Assembly: GCF_022631375.1 (NCBI RefSeq)
Contig: NZ_JALBGC010000002.1
Coordinates: forward strand, 868,001-932,000
DNA from: Hymenobacter cyanobacteriorum
GTDB lineage: Bacteria; Bacteroidota; Bacteroidia; Cytophagales; Hymenobacteraceae
Direction: 5' to 3'
DNA length: 64,000 nt
Shown here: piece after piece, positions 36,230 through 46,284 of the stretch
How positions within the stretch are numbered: the first letter of the stretch is position 1
Layout: every line of letters starts with the position of its first letter
The notes under the pieces: generated by a model
What the model was told of the DNA's origin: nothing
Database searches by the model: none
What the model saw: the letters and a program-made list of their open reading frames with translations, nothing else
Program-made: the position numbers and the translations under genes

Positions 36230-36259
36230 ATGTGGGCGCGGGGAAAGACTTTGCGGGCC

Positions 36260-36267
36260 TAAAAGTA
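36260..36267 (-). promoter_or_regulatory. Possible -7 element (TACTTTTA) of sdaAB
   Basis: TAAAAGTA on the plus strand reads TACTTTTA on the minus strand, one base off TAnnTTTG, 30 bases before the start codon. Confidence 0.35.
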
Positions 36268-36439
36268 GGGCTTGCCACGCGCCCCGCCGCCGGAACCGGG
36301 GTGCGGCAACCCGTTTTTTTAGGCTACTGGCCCAAGGATGCAGCCTGCCACCGGAAGGTTGCCCCATGCGGTAACGCAATTTCACGATATTTGCCGCTGC
36401 TCCACCCGGCATTCCCACCACTCCCTCTTCACCTATCAC

Positions 36440-37438
36440 ATGTCCTCCGCTCCCACCCCGGACGAATTTTCGCCGGCCGTTTACGAACAGCTGCGCCGCC
36501 TGCAGGCCCGCTACGCCCCCGATGGCCAGGACCTGGCCGCCTACCTCGAAGGCCTCTACCACGCCAAATACATCAACTATTGGGACTACATCGAGCTCGA
36601 TACGCTGCTGTCCATTCAGCGCCCGCTCACCAACATTCCCGACGAGCGCATTTTCATTATGTATCACCAGATTTCAGAGCTGTATTTCAAGCTCTGCCTC
36701 TGCGAGTACGAGCAGATAGGCGACCTGCTGGAGCCCTCGCTGGGCGAAGTGGTGTTGCGCTTGGGCCGCATCAACCGCTATTTCGAGAACCTGATTGACT
36801 CGTTCGACGTGATGGTCGACGGCATGGATAAGGAGCAGTTCCTCGATTTCCGCATGGCCCTGATGCCCGCCTCGGGCTTCCAGAGCGTGCAGTACCGCAT
36901 GATTGAAATTGCCAGCACGGCCCTCGAAAACCTTACCGACAAGGCCAAGCGTCAGGCCCTGGGCGAGGCCTCGGCCCACGACTACGACGAACTGCTGGGC
37001 TGCATCTACTGGAAAGCCGGCGCCACCATCGAAGCGAGCGGGGCCAAAGCCCTTACCCTGATTGAATTCGAGCGCAAGTACACCGCCGACCTCGTGCGCC
37101 ACGCCGCCGCCTTCCAGCACCGCAACGTGTGGGCCGTGGTGCAGCGCCTCTCGCCCGACGAGCAGCAGCACCCGCGCCTGCTGCGCGCCCTGCGCCAGCT
37201 CGACGTGAGCGTGAACGTGAACTGGCCGCTGATGCACTTCAAATCGGCGGTGCGCTACCTGCAGCGCAACCCCACCGACGTGGCCGCTACCGGCGGCACC
37301 AACTGGCGCAGCTACCTGCCGCCCAAGTTTCAGCGCCGCATCTTCTACCCGCAGCTCTGGAGCGCGCAGGAGCTCGAAGACTGGGGCAAGGGCTGGGTAG
37401 AAAGCGTGCTGGGCGAAAGCGAAGGCGTACCGGCGTAA
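36440..37438 (+). CDS. Tryptophan 2,3-dioxygenase family protein
   Basis: A 332-residue helical haem protein of the TDO superfamily, whose best-known members open the indole ring of tryptophan to N-formylkynurenine. Features: INYWDYIELDTLLSIQ, the substrate-pocket motif MYHQISELYFKLCL, a histidine in LMHFKSAVRYL that fits the haem ligand position, and the glycine-rich ATGGTNWRSYLPP before the C-terminus. The TDO-type HQ-x3-E-x-YFK pattern fits. No other kynurenine-pathway gene is in the window. ATG 36440 is preferred over the open frame to 36338. Confidence 0.85.
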   Translation: MSSAPTPDEFSPAVYEQLRRLQARYAPDGQDLAAYLEGLYHAKYINYWDYIELDTLLSIQRPLTNIPDERIFIMYHQISELYFKLCLCEYEQIGDLLEPSLGEVVLRLGRINRYFENLIDSFDVMVDGMDKEQFLDFRMALMPASGFQSVQYRMIEIASTALENLTDKAKRQALGEASAHDYDELLGCIYWKAGATIEASGAKALTLIEFERKYTADLVRHAAAFQHRNVWAVVQRLSPDEQQHPRLLRALRQLDVSVNVNWPLMHFKSAVRYLQRNPTDVAATGGTNWRSYLPPKFQRRIFYPQLWSAQELEDWGKGWVESVLGESEGVPA

Positions 37439-37517
37439 GCAGTAAATCGAAGGGGCTGGTGAAGTAATCAAACGTCTCAGGCGTCTGATTACTTCACCAG
37501 CCCCTTCGATTTACTGC
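37439..37517. repeat. 32-bp perfect palindrome filling a whole intergenic gap
   Basis: Left arm 37439-37470 and right arm 37486-37517 are perfect inverted copies, with a 15-base loop. It begins on the base after one stop codon and ends one base before the next ATG (37519). Its arms do not share the GTCAT ends of the other palindromes. Confidence 0.92.
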
Positions 37518-37518
37518 C

Positions 37519-38247
37519 ATGCAAACCCTTCCGTTAACCGGCTTGATTGACCGCCGCATTTTGCTGAATTTTCGCGCCGACCCAGCAGTCGTGGCGCGGC
37601 TGCTGCCTGCGCCGTTTCGGCCGCAGCTGGTGCAAGGCTATGCCATGGTCGGCATTTGCCTGATTCGGCTCCGAAACGAGCGGCTAAATGGTTTGCCGGC
37701 TTTTCTGGGCCTGACGTCTGAAAACGGAGCGCACCGTTTCGCCGTGGAATGGGACGTGGCCGGCCAACCGCAAAGTGGGGTATTCATTCCTCGCCGGGAC
37801 ACGTCATCCAGAATCAATCAGCTGGTGGGCAACCTGTATCTGGGCATACACCACCACAGTCACTTTCAGACAAACGAAACGGATGGCAGCTACGCCATTA
37901 CCCTGCACAGTCCGGACGGCACCAATTTGACCGTGGCGGCACGCGAAACAGCCGATTGGCCGGTCACAAGTGTATTTGCCAACGTGGAGCAGGCTTCCGC
38001 GTTTTTCCGCCAGGGCGCCGTCGGCTATTCCCCACAAGCAGCAGGCCAGGGCTACAACGGCGTGCAGCTCACAACACCGCAGTGGCAAGTGTCGCCGCTG
38101 GCAGTAACGCAGGTTTCCTCGAGCTATTTCTCTAATGAGCGGCTATTTCCGGCCGGCTCTGTACTGTTCGATAATGCGCTGCTCATGCGCAACGTAGCGC
38201 ACAGTTGGCAGCGGCTGCCTACCATCATCGGCAAAGCGGGCGCTTAG
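37519..38247 (+). CDS. DUF2071-like / acetoacetate decarboxylase-fold protein
   Basis: A 242-residue soluble protein resembling DUF2071 members: IDRRILLNFRADPAVVARLLPAPFRPQLV at the N-terminus in two blocks, GICLIRLRNERL, SENGAHRFAVEWD and FIPRRDTSSRINQLVG. The fold is related to acetoacetate decarboxylase, but activity is unknown. ATG begins one base after a 79-base palindrome, which would fold in the 5' end of any read-through transcript. The stop overlaps the convergent MFS gene by a few bases. Confidence 0.82.
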   Translation: MQTLPLTGLIDRRILLNFRADPAVVARLLPAPFRPQLVQGYAMVGICLIRLRNERLNGLPAFLGLTSENGAHRFAVEWDVAGQPQSGVFIPRRDTSSRINQLVGNLYLGIHHHSHFQTNETDGSYAITLHSPDGTNLTVAARETADWPVTSVFANVEQASAFFRQGAVGYSPQAAGQGYNGVQLTTPQWQVSPLAVTQVSSSYFSNERLFPAGSVLFDNALLMRNVAHSWQRLPTIIGKAGA

Positions 38248-39569
38248 TCTTCCGCCATGCGGCCGTGCTCGCCGCGGGTTTCTCCCATGCGCCAGTACAC
38301 CAGCAGCGACAAAAACGCGCAGCCCGTGACGTACCAGTAAAACCACTCCTCCACCCCGTGGTCTTTAGCGAAGAGCGCCACGTACTCGGCCGTGCCGCCG
38401 AAAATGGCCACCGTGAGGGCAAACGGCAGCCCCACGCCCAGCGCCCTGATTTCCGTCGGGAACAGCTCCGCCTTCACCACCGCGCTGATGGACGTGTAAC
38501 CGCTCACCACGAACAGCGCGGCAATCAGCAAGCCGGCGGCGGTCCAGGCATCGTGCGTCTGGGCCAGCAGGCGCAGCAGCGGCACCGTGCCCAGCGTAGC
38601 TCCAATGCCGAACATGAGCAGCACCGGCCGGCGGCCCACTTTATCGGAAATCACGCCCAGCAACGGCTGAAATAGCAGCGCAACGGCCATCACGCCAAAC
38701 GAAATAAGCGTGGCCGATTCCTTGCTGAACCCGGCCGTGTTCACCAGGAATTTCTGGGCGTAGGTAGTGAAGGTGTAGAAGGCCAGCGTGCCGCCCAGCG
38801 TGAGGCCCACCACCGTGAGCACCGCCCGCGGATGCTTTAATAACTGCCGCAACTGGCCGGGCGTAGGTGCGTGGCCTTCGCCTTCCGCCTCACCCAGTGT
38901 AACAGCCTGCTGCTTCTGCTCGAAGGCAGCAGTTTCGCCCATGTGGGTGCGCAGGTAGAGCGCGCCCATGGCGGCCAGCGCCCCAATCACGAAGGGCACG
39001 CGCCAGCCCCAGTCGGCCAGTTGCCCGGCCGTGAGGACTTGCTGCAGCCCCAGCTGCACCAGCAACGCCAGCAGCTGCCCGCCCATCAACGTCAGGTACT
39101 GAAAGCTCGACCAGAAACCCCGGTGCCTGGCCCCGGCCATCTCGCTGAGGTAAGTAGCCGAAGTGCCGTACTCGCCGCCCACGCTGATGCCCTGCACCAG
39201 CCGGGCCAGCAGCAGCAGCGCCGGGGCCATCACGCCAATGGTGGCGTAGCCGGGCGCGGCGGCAATCAGCAACGAGCCGCCGGCCATGAGCTGCACCGAC
39301 AGCAGCAGGGCCGCCCGGCGGCCGTGGCGGTCGGCATAAGCGCCGAGCAGCCAGGCCCCGAGTGGTCGCATCAGAAAGCCCACGGCGAAAATGGCGGCCG
39401 TGTTTAGCAGTTGCGCCGTCGGGCTGCCCTTGGGGAAGAACACCGGAGCGAAATAGAGCGCGAAAGCGGAGTAGGCATACCAGTCATACCATTCGACGAG
39501 GTTGCCGATGGACCCGCTGACGATGGAGCGCAGCCGGGAAATGATGGGCGGAGAAGCAGGTGAATTCAT
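38244..39569 (-). CDS. MFS transporter, metabolite:H+ symporter type
   Basis: A 441-residue, 12-TM major facilitator of the MHS (KgtP/ProP) subfamily. It is recognised by GNLVEWYDWYAYSAFALYF at TM1, the loop motif GAYADRHGRRAALL, and SVGGEYGTSATYLSE at TM4. A second-half repeat follows (ISDKVGRRPVLL). Members import organic acids or compatible solutes with protons; the substrate is not determinable. ATG 39569 precedes TM1 as expected. Confidence 0.9.
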   Translation of the reverse strand: MNSPASPPIISRLRSIVSGSIGNLVEWYDWYAYSAFALYFAPVFFPKGSPTAQLLNTAAIFAVGFLMRPLGAWLLGAYADRHGRRAALLLSVQLMAGGSLLIAAAPGYATIGVMAPALLLLARLVQGISVGGEYGTSATYLSEMAGARHRGFWSSFQYLTLMGGQLLALLVQLGLQQVLTAGQLADWGWRVPFVIGALAAMGALYLRTHMGETAAFEQKQQAVTLGEAEGEGHAPTPGQLRQLLKHPRAVLTVVGLTLGGTLAFYTFTTYAQKFLVNTAGFSKESATLISFGVMAVALLFQPLLGVISDKVGRRPVLLMFGIGATLGTVPLLRLLAQTHDAWTAAGLLIAALFVVSGYTSISAVVKAELFPTEIRALGVGLPFALTVAIFGGTAEYVALFAKDHGVEEWFYWYVTGCAFLSLLVYWRMGETRGEHGRMAED

Positions 39570-39657
39570 GCCCCAAACTAAGCACGGTTTTGTCGGTGGC
39601 TGCTGCAAATTCGGGTAACGCCTGCGGTGTAACGGAAATGCTCATCCCGCCACAGAC

Positions 39658-39665
39658 TACCTTTG
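39658..39665 (+). promoter_or_regulatory. Predicted -7 element (TACCTTTG) of the flavoprotein gene
   Basis: Exact TAnnTTTG match, 56 bases before ATG 39722, in the gap between two divergent genes. No TTG at the -33 distance was seen. Confidence 0.5.
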
Positions 39666-39721
39666 TGCCTGCTCAGGCTCCGGCTTAAGCGTTGAAGGAT
39701 AGCCACCTTTCTATTACACAA

Positions 39722-41293
39722 ATGTTAAAACAAGAATTGGAAATACTCCTCGCCCCGGAAGTTGCTTTCGATGAGCTGGCTCGCTACGAAGCGATACTAA
39801 AAGAAGCCCACCTAAACCCCGGCGAAGCTGACTTTGTGCATTTGCGGCGCCGCTCTATCGATGCGCGCGGCCGGCAGCCGCTGGTTCGCCTGCGCGCCGA
39901 TATCTACCAAAGCAGCCCACCGGCCGACCTGTTCGGACCGTGGTTTATTTATCCAAATGTTAAAACCAATTCCCCTCGTGTTGTCATCGTCGGGGCAGGT
40001 CCAGCGGGCTTGTTTGCGGCCCTTCGCTGCCTGGAGCTGGGGCTGAAACCCATTGTGCTGGAGCGCGGCCGCGATGTGCGCGCCCGTCGCCGCGACCTCG
40101 CGGCCATCAACAAAGAGCAGCACGTCGATACTGATTCCAACTACTGCTTCGGCGAAGGCGGCGCGGGCACTTACTCCGACGGCAAGCTTTATACCCGCGC
40201 CACCAAGCGCGGCGACGTGGGCCGCGTATTGCGGCGGCTGGTGCAGCACGGCGCTACGCCCGATATTCTGGTGGATGCCCACCCCCACATCGGCACCAAC
40301 AAATTGCCGGCCGTGGTGCAGGCCTTGCGCGAAGCCATCACCGATGCCGGTGGTGAGGTCCGGTTTGAAACCCGCGTGAGTGACTTGCTCCTCGAGGGCA
40401 ACCAGCTGCGCGGCGTGCTTACGGCGGCTGGCGAAACCATCGAGGCCGACGCGACTATTCTGGCCACCGGCCATTCGGCCCGCGATATTTATGAGCTGCT
40501 GCATCGGCGTGGCGTGCTCATCGAAGCCAAGCCCTTTGCGCTGGGCGTGCGCGTCGAGCATCCACAGGCCCTCATCGACCAGGCCCAGTACCGGCGCGCC
40601 GAGCGTGGGCTGCTGCCGGCGGCCTCCTACTCGCTGGTGCACCAAACGGAAGTGCGCGGCGAGCAGCGCGGCGTGTTTTCGTTTTGCATGTGCCCGGGCG
40701 GCTTCATTGTGCCGGCGGCCACGGCCCCGGGCGAGGTGGTGGTGAACGGGATGAGCCCCAGCCGCCGCGACTCGCGCTTTGCCAACTCCGGCATTGTGGC
40801 GGCCGTGGAGCTGGCCGACATGGACGTGAAGCAATACGGGCCGCTGGCTGGCCTGCACTTTCAGCAGCAGATTGAGCAGCTGGCCTGCCAGGCAGCGGGC
40901 GGCACGCAACGCGCCCCGGCCCAACTACTCGGCGATTTTCTGAAGAACAAACGCTCCACCGAGCTCCTCGAAACTTCCTATCAGCCCGGCCTGGTTTCGG
41001 TGCGGATGGACGAGGTGCTCGGGCCCGTGCTGGCCGAGCGGCTGCGCCAGGGCTTCCGCGATTTTGGCCGGAAGATTCCGGGGTACGCGACCAATGCGGC
41101 CCAGATTGTGGGCGTGGAAAGCCGCACCTCGGCGCCCATCCGCATTCCGCGCGATAAGGACACGTTGCAGCATCCGGTGGTGGCGGGGCTGTTTCCGTGC
41201 GGCGAGGGCGCGGGCTACGCGGGCGGCATCGTGTCGGCGGCCATGGATGGAGAGCGTTGCGCGGAAGCGGTGGCGGCGCTGGTGCGCCGGTAG
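39722..41293 (+). CDS. FAD-dependent dehydrogenase (COG2509-like)
   Basis: A 523-residue flavoprotein. A ~85-residue N-terminal extension is followed by the FAD-binding VVIVGAGPAGLFAALRCLELG with the ERG acid at its end, then a family core including YCFGEGGAGTYSDGKLYTR and FSFCMCPGGFIVPA. The C-terminal FAD contact is LFPCGEGAGYAGGIVSAAMDG. This matches the uncharacterised FAD-dependent dehydrogenases of COG2509, related to FixC/geranylgeranyl-reductase-type enzymes. Substrate unknown. ATG 39722 is preferred over a TTG ten codons upstream. Confidence 0.88.
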   Translation: MLKQELEILLAPEVAFDELARYEAILKEAHLNPGEADFVHLRRRSIDARGRQPLVRLRADIYQSSPPADLFGPWFIYPNVKTNSPRVVIVGAGPAGLFAALRCLELGLKPIVLERGRDVRARRRDLAAINKEQHVDTDSNYCFGEGGAGTYSDGKLYTRATKRGDVGRVLRRLVQHGATPDILVDAHPHIGTNKLPAVVQALREAITDAGGEVRFETRVSDLLLEGNQLRGVLTAAGETIEADATILATGHSARDIYELLHRRGVLIEAKPFALGVRVEHPQALIDQAQYRRAERGLLPAASYSLVHQTEVRGEQRGVFSFCMCPGGFIVPAATAPGEVVVNGMSPSRRDSRFANSGIVAAVELADMDVKQYGPLAGLHFQQQIEQLACQAAGGTQRAPAQLLGDFLKNKRSTELLETSYQPGLVSVRMDEVLGPVLAERLRQGFRDFGRKIPGYATNAAQIVGVESRTSAPIRIPRDKDTLQHPVVAGLFPCGEGAGYAGGIVSAAMDGERCAEAVAALVRR

Positions 41294-41383
41294 CAGCGGC
41301 CAGATTTTGAGCCACTGGCACAACCTGCCGCCGTCGAATCACGAACACATCCGGAAAAGTTTTCTCACTCAGCTATTGAACTC

Positions 41384-41743
41384 ATGAAAAAGACGCTCGT
41401 TCTCGGCGCTTCTGATAACCCGGCCCGCTACTCGTTTCGGGCGGCGCACATGCTCAAAAATCACGGCCACGAGGTAGTCCCGGTGGGCATCCGCAAGGGC
41501 GAGGTGGCCGGCATGGCCATTCGTACCGACCGGCCTCAGGCCACCGACGTGGACACGGTAACCTTATATGTAGGGCCGCAAAACCAGCCCGAGTGGTACG
41601 ACTATATCCTCGACCTCAAGCCCAAGCGCATTCTCTTCAACCCCGGCACCGAAAACCCCGAGCTGGAACGCCTGGCCCAGCAGCGCGGCATCCAGACCGA
41701 GGAGGCCTGCACATTGGTCCTGCTGTCGATTGGGCAGTATTAA
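41384..41743 (+). CDS. CoA-binding domain protein
   Basis: A 119-residue Rossmann-like protein of the YccU-type CoA-binding family. KKTLVLGASDNPARYSFRAA binds the nucleotide, and KPKRILFNPGTENPELERLAQQRGI (in two parts) and EEACTLVLL complete the fold. Its role in the cell is not established. It lies 90 bases after the flavoprotein gene on the same strand, and a terminator hairpin follows. Confidence 0.9.
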   Translation: MKKTLVLGASDNPARYSFRAAHMLKNHGHEVVPVGIRKGEVAGMAIRTDRPQATDVDTVTLYVGPQNQPEWYDYILDLKPKRILFNPGTENPELERLAQQRGIQTEEACTLVLLSIGQY

Positions 41744-41846
41744 TGGACCGCAGCCCGCACTTGTAGTTTGCGCCATTTCTCTGCCACCAGGTTGTTGATG
41801 CGGGACGCGAACTGAAAGCTCGCACTACAGCTCGCCCAAACAGAAG

Positions 41847-41890
41847 CCGCCCGAAGCCTGCGATACCGCAAGCGGCGGGCGGTTTTCTTT
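41847..41890 (+). terminator. Hairpin terminator after the CoA-binding protein gene
   Basis: CCGCCCG (41847-41853) pairs with CGGGCGG (41876-41882), followed by TTTTCTTT. It lies about 100 bases past the stop codon. Confidence 0.65.
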
Positions 41891-41919
41891 GCGCCAAATC
41901 GCTGCGGACAAAGCCGAAA

Positions 41920-43317
41920 TTACTGCTTGCCCGCCAGCAAATATGGCCGAAACCGGGGCTCAACATCTTGTTTAATGCGGTTGGAGAGCCAGATGCAGCC
42001 TCCCAGATACAGCCCGAAAACCGCCAGCACCAGCAGCTTCCGGCGACCGGGCCAGGCCCAATTAGGCCCCTGCCCAAACGCCACCAGCGCCAGCAGCAGC
42101 AGATGCAGCGGCAGCAGGAAGCGCGCTTCCATGCTCATCGGGATAACGGCCAGGCACGGCAGCAGCAGGGCCGCCAGCACCAGCGACTCGCGGACCGTGG
42201 GTTTCCGGCGCAGCGCCACCAGCACGGCCCAGAACCAGGTGGTGTAGTTGAGCAGCTGCAGGGCGCGCGACGGAGCCCAGCGTTTCAAGTAGAGGGTGGG
42301 ATGGCTGATGTCGAGGCCGGCGAACAGGTGCCGGGCGTAGCTGGCAGCCACCGTGAGCGGATGCCGTACTGCCAGCCCGAGGTACTGGCCGGGCGAGTCA
42401 ATTTCAGAAATCCCTTCCGCCCGAAGCATGGCAGCCCCTTCGGCATCAAGAAAAAGCAGCTGGCCGGTAGGCAGCTCGCGCCCCACCGACGACTCGTATT
42501 TCTCGTGCAGCAGGCCCCACTTCAGCTTTTGCAGGTAGAGGTTGTGGATGCCCAGCGTTTTCGATTGCGACAGTACCAGCGGGGTGCTGGCGCCGAAATG
42601 CTGGCGGTTGATAAGAAACTGCGGGGCCAGCACGAGCGCGGCTCCCAACAGCAGGGCACCCAGCCGCGCCGCGCCGGTCGGGCGCAGCTGGGGCCGGCCC
42701 ACCCACAGCAGGCCCAGCACCGGCAGCACCGAAGCCAGATAAATGGGCCGGATGTTGACGGCCAGCGCTAAGGCCGCACCCGCCAGCAGCGCCGCGCCGA
42801 AGCGCGGCCGCTGCACCAGCCACAAGCCCACACCCAGGGCCAGCACGGCCGGAAAATCGGACAGCGAGAAGTTGAAGTAGTCGCGCCAGAAAATAAACCC
42901 CAGCGCGGCCCAGGCCAGCCGGCGCCGCAGGCCCGGGAGCTGCAACGCCCCGGTGCTGGCCTGCCACAGGCGCGGGCCCACTACTCCGAACAGCAGGCCG
43001 GCCAGCACCGAATTCAGCAGCTTTACCACCGTCACGGCCGGCCAGTTCAGGGCCTTGCGCACGGCCAGGCAGATGAAATTCACCAGCGGGTAGGCGTAGC
43101 CGCGCATGGCGTCGTCGTAGTTCAGCAGCCCGAAACGGCCGTGCTGCACGAAGCGGTGGCCCAGCTGCCAATATTCTTCGGCATCGTAATACAGGTTGTG
43201 GTACTCGGTCGAAAACAGGTACAGCGCGTAAGCCAGCGCAATGCCCACGGCCAGCCCGGCCTCGTGCCGCCACGATGAAACTGAACGAGAAACTACAGGA
43301 ACGGAAGCAGCGGGCAT
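41920..43317 (-). CDS. Polytopic membrane protein, possible GT-C glycosyltransferase
   Basis: A 465-residue protein with about ten hydrophobic helices. An early loop carries acidic/aromatic residues ([21 protein letters not shown]), in the place where GT-C enzymes have their catalytic acids. Similar in style to bacterial dolichyl-phosphate-mannose-type mannosyltransferase proteins, but weaker than the GT39 pair at 25890-29460. No neighbouring surface-glycan genes. ATG 43317 is preferred; the open frame to 43380 adds a non-hydrophobic stretch. Confidence 0.7.
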   Translation of the reverse strand: MPAASVPVVSRSVSSWRHEAGLAVGIALAYALYLFSTEYHNLYYDAEEYWQLGHRFVQHGRFGLLNYDDAMRGYAYPLVNFICLAVRKALNWPAVTVVKLLNSVLAGLLFGVVGPRLWQASTGALQLPGLRRRLAWAALGFIFWRDYFNFSLSDFPAVLALGVGLWLVQRPRFGAALLAGAALALAVNIRPIYLASVLPVLGLLWVGRPQLRPTGAARLGALLLGAALVLAPQFLINRQHFGASTPLVLSQSKTLGIHNLYLQKLKWGLLHEKYESSVGRELPTGQLLFLDAEGAAMLRAEGISEIDSPGQYLGLAVRHPLTVAASYARHLFAGLDISHPTLYLKRWAPSRALQLLNYTTWFWAVLVALRRKPTVRESLVLAALLLPCLAVIPMSMEARFLLPLHLLLLALVAFGQGPNWAWPGRRKLLVLAVFGLYLGGCIWLSNRIKQDVEPRFRPYLLAGKQ

Positions 43318-43524
43318 GAGAGCAGTCAAAAAAAATGGCCGCCGCGTCGGGCAGCCCGGGCAAAGGTCGAACAACCGCACCGGACTACGGACGCAACTCT
43401 GTTAGCGGGACTTAATGAGGGTCGAATTCTGCATGTTTTTGGCCTGATTCCGTACCATGCCCCGGGAGGCAATGCCCGAATTTTGCACCATCCCTTAGCA
43501 CTCTTCAAACCGTGCTCCTACTAT

Positions 43525-45792
43525 ATGTCACCTTCGCCCGAAACCACTACCCTTGACATTGAAGGCATGAGCTGCGCGGCATGCGCCTCGGCGGTGGAGA
43601 AGTCGCTGGCCCGCACGCCCGGGGTCGAAAGCGCCCTCGTCAACTTCGCCACCGAAAAAGCCACCGTGCAGTACCGGCCCGACCAGGCCACCCCCGCCGC
43701 CCTGAAAGCCGCCGTGGAAAATGCCGGCTACGGCGTGGTGGAACGCGCCCCCGACACCAGCGCGGCCGACCGCCAGGCCGAAATCGATGCCCAGAAGGCC
43801 GCCGCTTACCGCCAGCTGAAGCGCCGCTTCGGCGTGGCGGCCGGGCTGGCCGCGGTGGTGATGGTGCTGAGCATGCTCATGCTGTGGCCCGCCGCCATGA
43901 TGCGAATCAATATGTCGGCATTGAATTGGGTGCTGCTACTGCTCACGCTGCCGGTGCTGCTGTTCAGCGGGCGCGAGTTTTACGTGTCGGCCTGGAATGG
44001 CTTCCTTCACCGGGCAGCCAACATGGACACGCTGATAGCCGTGGGCACGGGCGCGGCCTTTATTTATAGCCTGGCCGCCACCGTCGCGCCCGGGTTTTTC
44101 CTGAGCCGGGGGCTGCGGCCCGAAGTGTACTACGACACCACGGCCACCATCATTGCCCTGATTTTGCTGGGCAAGGTGCTGGAACTGCGCGCCAAAACCC
44201 AAACCTCGGCCGCCATGCGCAGCCTCATCGGCCTGCAGGCCAAAACGGCCCGCGTGGTGCGCCCCGACGGCCAGGAAGTGGACGTCGACATCAATCAAGT
44301 GCGGCTGGGCGACATCGTGCTGGTGCGCCCCGGCGAAAAAATCGCCACCGACGGCCTCATCACCGAAGGCCGCTCGGCCCTCGACGAAGCCATGCTCACC
44401 GGCGAAAGCCTGCCGGTGGAAAAGCAAGCCGGCGATGCCGTGTTCGGGGCCACGCTCAACAAAACCGGGTCGTTCCGCTTTCGCGTCACCAAAGTGGGGG
44501 CCGACACCTTGCTGGCCCAGATTGTGCGGCTGGTAGAAGATGCCCAGGGCAGCCGTGCGCCCATTCAGCGGCTGGCCGACAAGGTGAGTGCCGTGTTTGT
44601 GCCCACGGTGGTGGTTATCGCCATTCTCACGTTTGTGCTGTGGTTCGATTTGGCCCCGGCGGGCACGCGCCTGCCACTGGCGCTGGTCAATTTCGTGGCC
44701 GTGCTCATCATTGCCTGCCCTTGCGCGCTGGGCCTGGCCACGCCCACGGCCATCATGGTGAGCACCGGCAAGGGCGCCGAGCACGGCGTGCTCATCCGCA
44801 ACGCCGAGGCCCTCGAAAAAGCCTACCAGGTGAACACCGTACTGCTCGACAAAACCGGCACCATCACCCTGGGCGAGCCGGCCGTGACCGATTTCTGGGC
44901 CGCGCCCGGCCAGCGCCCGGAGACGCTGCTGGCGCTGGCGGCCGCCGTAGAGCGGCAGAGTGAGCACCCGCTGGCCGCCGCGGTGGTGCGCTACGCCGAA
45001 GCGCAACACGCGCCTTCGCAGCCGGCCGTCGATTTCAAGGCCGTGGAAGGCCGGGGCGCAACGGCCACCGTGGCGGGCCAGGCCGTGCTCATTGGCAATG
45101 CCGGCTTGCTGGCCGCCGCGCACATCAGCCTGCCGGAAAGCCTCGAAGCAGAAGCCGCCCGGCTGCTGGCCCAGGCCAAAACCGTGCTCTACGTGGCCGT
45201 AGCGGGCCAGGCAGCCGGCCTCATCAGCGTGGCCGACACGGTGCGCGAAACCTCCCGGGCTGCCATTCAGCGCCTGCAAAACATGGGGCTCGAAGTGGTG
45301 ATGATGACCGGCGACAACCCCGAAACCGCCGCCCAGGTGGCCGCGCAGGTTGGCATCACGCGCTACTTCGCCGAGGTGCTGCCCGCCGACAAAGCGGCCC
45401 ACGTGCAGGCCCTGCAAGCCGAAGGCCGCGTGGTGGCGATGGTGGGCGACGGCATCAACGATGCGCCCGCGCTGGCCCGGGCCGATGTGGGCCTGGCCAT
45501 GGGCGGCGGCACCGACGTGGCGATGGAAACCGCCGGCATCACCCTGATGCGCGCCGATTTGCAGGGCGTCGTCACGGCCATCGAGCTGAGCCGCCAGACC
45601 ATCCGCACCATTCGCCAGAACCTGTTTTTCGCGTTCGTGTATAATACGCTGGGCATTCCCATTGCGGCGGGGGCACTCTACCCGGTATTTGGCATCCTGC
45701 TGTCGCCCATGCTGGCGGCCGGCGCTATGGCGCTAAGCTCGGTGTCGGTGCTGACGAACTCGCTGCGGCTGCGGGGCTTTCGGGCCCACTAA
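43525..45792 (+). CDS. copA: Copper-transporting P-type ATPase
   Basis: A 755-residue P1B-type ATPase. One N-terminal heavy-metal-binding domain contains GMSCAAC. Membrane helices follow, with the ion-binding CPC motif in [15 protein letters not shown], a TGES actuator motif, the phosphorylation site DKTGT, SEHPLAA and [10 protein letters not shown]. The CPC motif and single CxxC domain indicate export of Cu(I) from the cytoplasm. It heads a copper module: a cupredoxin and a Met/His-rich outer membrane protein follow on the same strand. ATG 43525 begins just before the metal-binding domain. Confidence 0.95.
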   Translation: MSPSPETTTLDIEGMSCAACASAVEKSLARTPGVESALVNFATEKATVQYRPDQATPAALKAAVENAGYGVVERAPDTSAADRQAEIDAQKAAAYRQLKRRFGVAAGLAAVVMVLSMLMLWPAAMMRINMSALNWVLLLLTLPVLLFSGREFYVSAWNGFLHRAANMDTLIAVGTGAAFIYSLAATVAPGFFLSRGLRPEVYYDTTATIIALILLGKVLELRAKTQTSAAMRSLIGLQAKTARVVRPDGQEVDVDINQVRLGDIVLVRPGEKIATDGLITEGRSALDEAMLTGESLPVEKQAGDAVFGATLNKTGSFRFRVTKVGADTLLAQIVRLVEDAQGSRAPIQRLADKVSAVFVPTVVVIAILTFVLWFDLAPAGTRLPLALVNFVAVLIIACPCALGLATPTAIMVSTGKGAEHGVLIRNAEALEKAYQVNTVLLDKTGTITLGEPAVTDFWAAPGQRPETLLALAAAVERQSEHPLAAAVVRYAEAQHAPSQPAVDFKAVEGRGATATVAGQAVLIGNAGLLAAAHISLPESLEAEAARLLAQAKTVLYVAVAGQAAGLISVADTVRETSRAAIQRLQNMGLEVVMMTGDNPETAAQVAAQVGITRYFAEVLPADKAAHVQALQAEGRVVAMVGDGINDAPALARADVGLAMGGGTDVAMETAGITLMRADLQGVVTAIELSRQTIRTIRQNLFFAFVYNTLGIPIAAGALYPVFGILLSPMLAAGAMALSSVSVLTNSLRLRGFRAH

Positions 45793-45809
45793 CTAGTAAT
45801 CGCACAAGG

Positions 45810-45841
45810 CCGTCATGCTTCAACTACGCTCAACATGACGG
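45810..45841. repeat. Short GTCATG palindrome between copA and the cupredoxin gene
   Basis: CCGTCATG (45810-45817) pairs with CATGACGG (45834-45841). The loop contains CTTCAACTACGCTCAA. It looks like a degenerate member of the GTCAT-ended palindromes. An in-frame ATG at 45835 falls inside it. Confidence 0.6.
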
Positions 45842-45870
45842 ACCGGCTAACGCCTTTTTCCCTCATCTCT

Positions 45871-46248
45871 ATGGATGCTTCCGCCATCACCGTCACCTTA
45901 TTCGGCTTGGCCCTGGCCGGCTTCGTCGTCTGGTATTTCTTTTTCTCCTCGCGGCCGGTGGCCAGCGCGATGTCGTCTTCGGGCGGCGTGCAGGAAGTCG
46001 ATATTACCGTAAAAGGCGGCTACTCGCCCGATGTGATTGAGGTGGAGCGCGGCAAACCGGTGCGGCTGAATTTTTACCGCGACGAAGAAAATAGCTGCTC
46101 GGAAGAATTGCTCATGCCCGATTTCAACATCCGGCGCGGGCTGCCCGCTTTCAAAACCACCGGCATCGACCTGCTGCCCCAGCAGCCGGGCCGCTTCGAG
46201 TTCACCTGCGGCATGGGCATGCTGCGCGGCAGCCTCCTGGTGAAATAA
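45871..46248 (+). CDS. Membrane-anchored cupredoxin-like protein
   Basis: A 125-residue protein: one N-terminal membrane helix (ITVTLFGLALAGFVVWYFFF), a short linker, and a cupredoxin-type beta-sandwich. Potential metal ligands lie in EENSCSEELLMPDFN and the C-terminal loop FTCGMGMLRG, which offers Cys and two Met. Likely periplasmic and copper-binding, passing metal from CopA toward the outer membrane protein encoded next. The ATG at 45835 lies inside a palindrome, so 45871, directly before the helix, is chosen. Confidence 0.82.
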   Translation: MDASAITVTLFGLALAGFVVWYFFFSSRPVASAMSSSGGVQEVDITVKGGYSPDVIEVERGKPVRLNFYRDEENSCSEELLMPDFNIRRGLPAFKTTGIDLLPQQPGRFEFTCGMGMLRGSLLVK

Positions 46249-46284
46249 CTGCTTAACCTGAACAACGCTACCACCCGCTACTTT

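Noticed and set aside
36230-36667. N-terminal extension of the sdaAB frame
   Set aside because: It crosses the divergent promoter region and the start of the TDO-family gene, and the family N-terminus begins at 36229.
45835-45870. Upstream ATG for the cupredoxin gene
   Set aside because: It falls inside a palindrome and adds residues before the membrane anchor without support.
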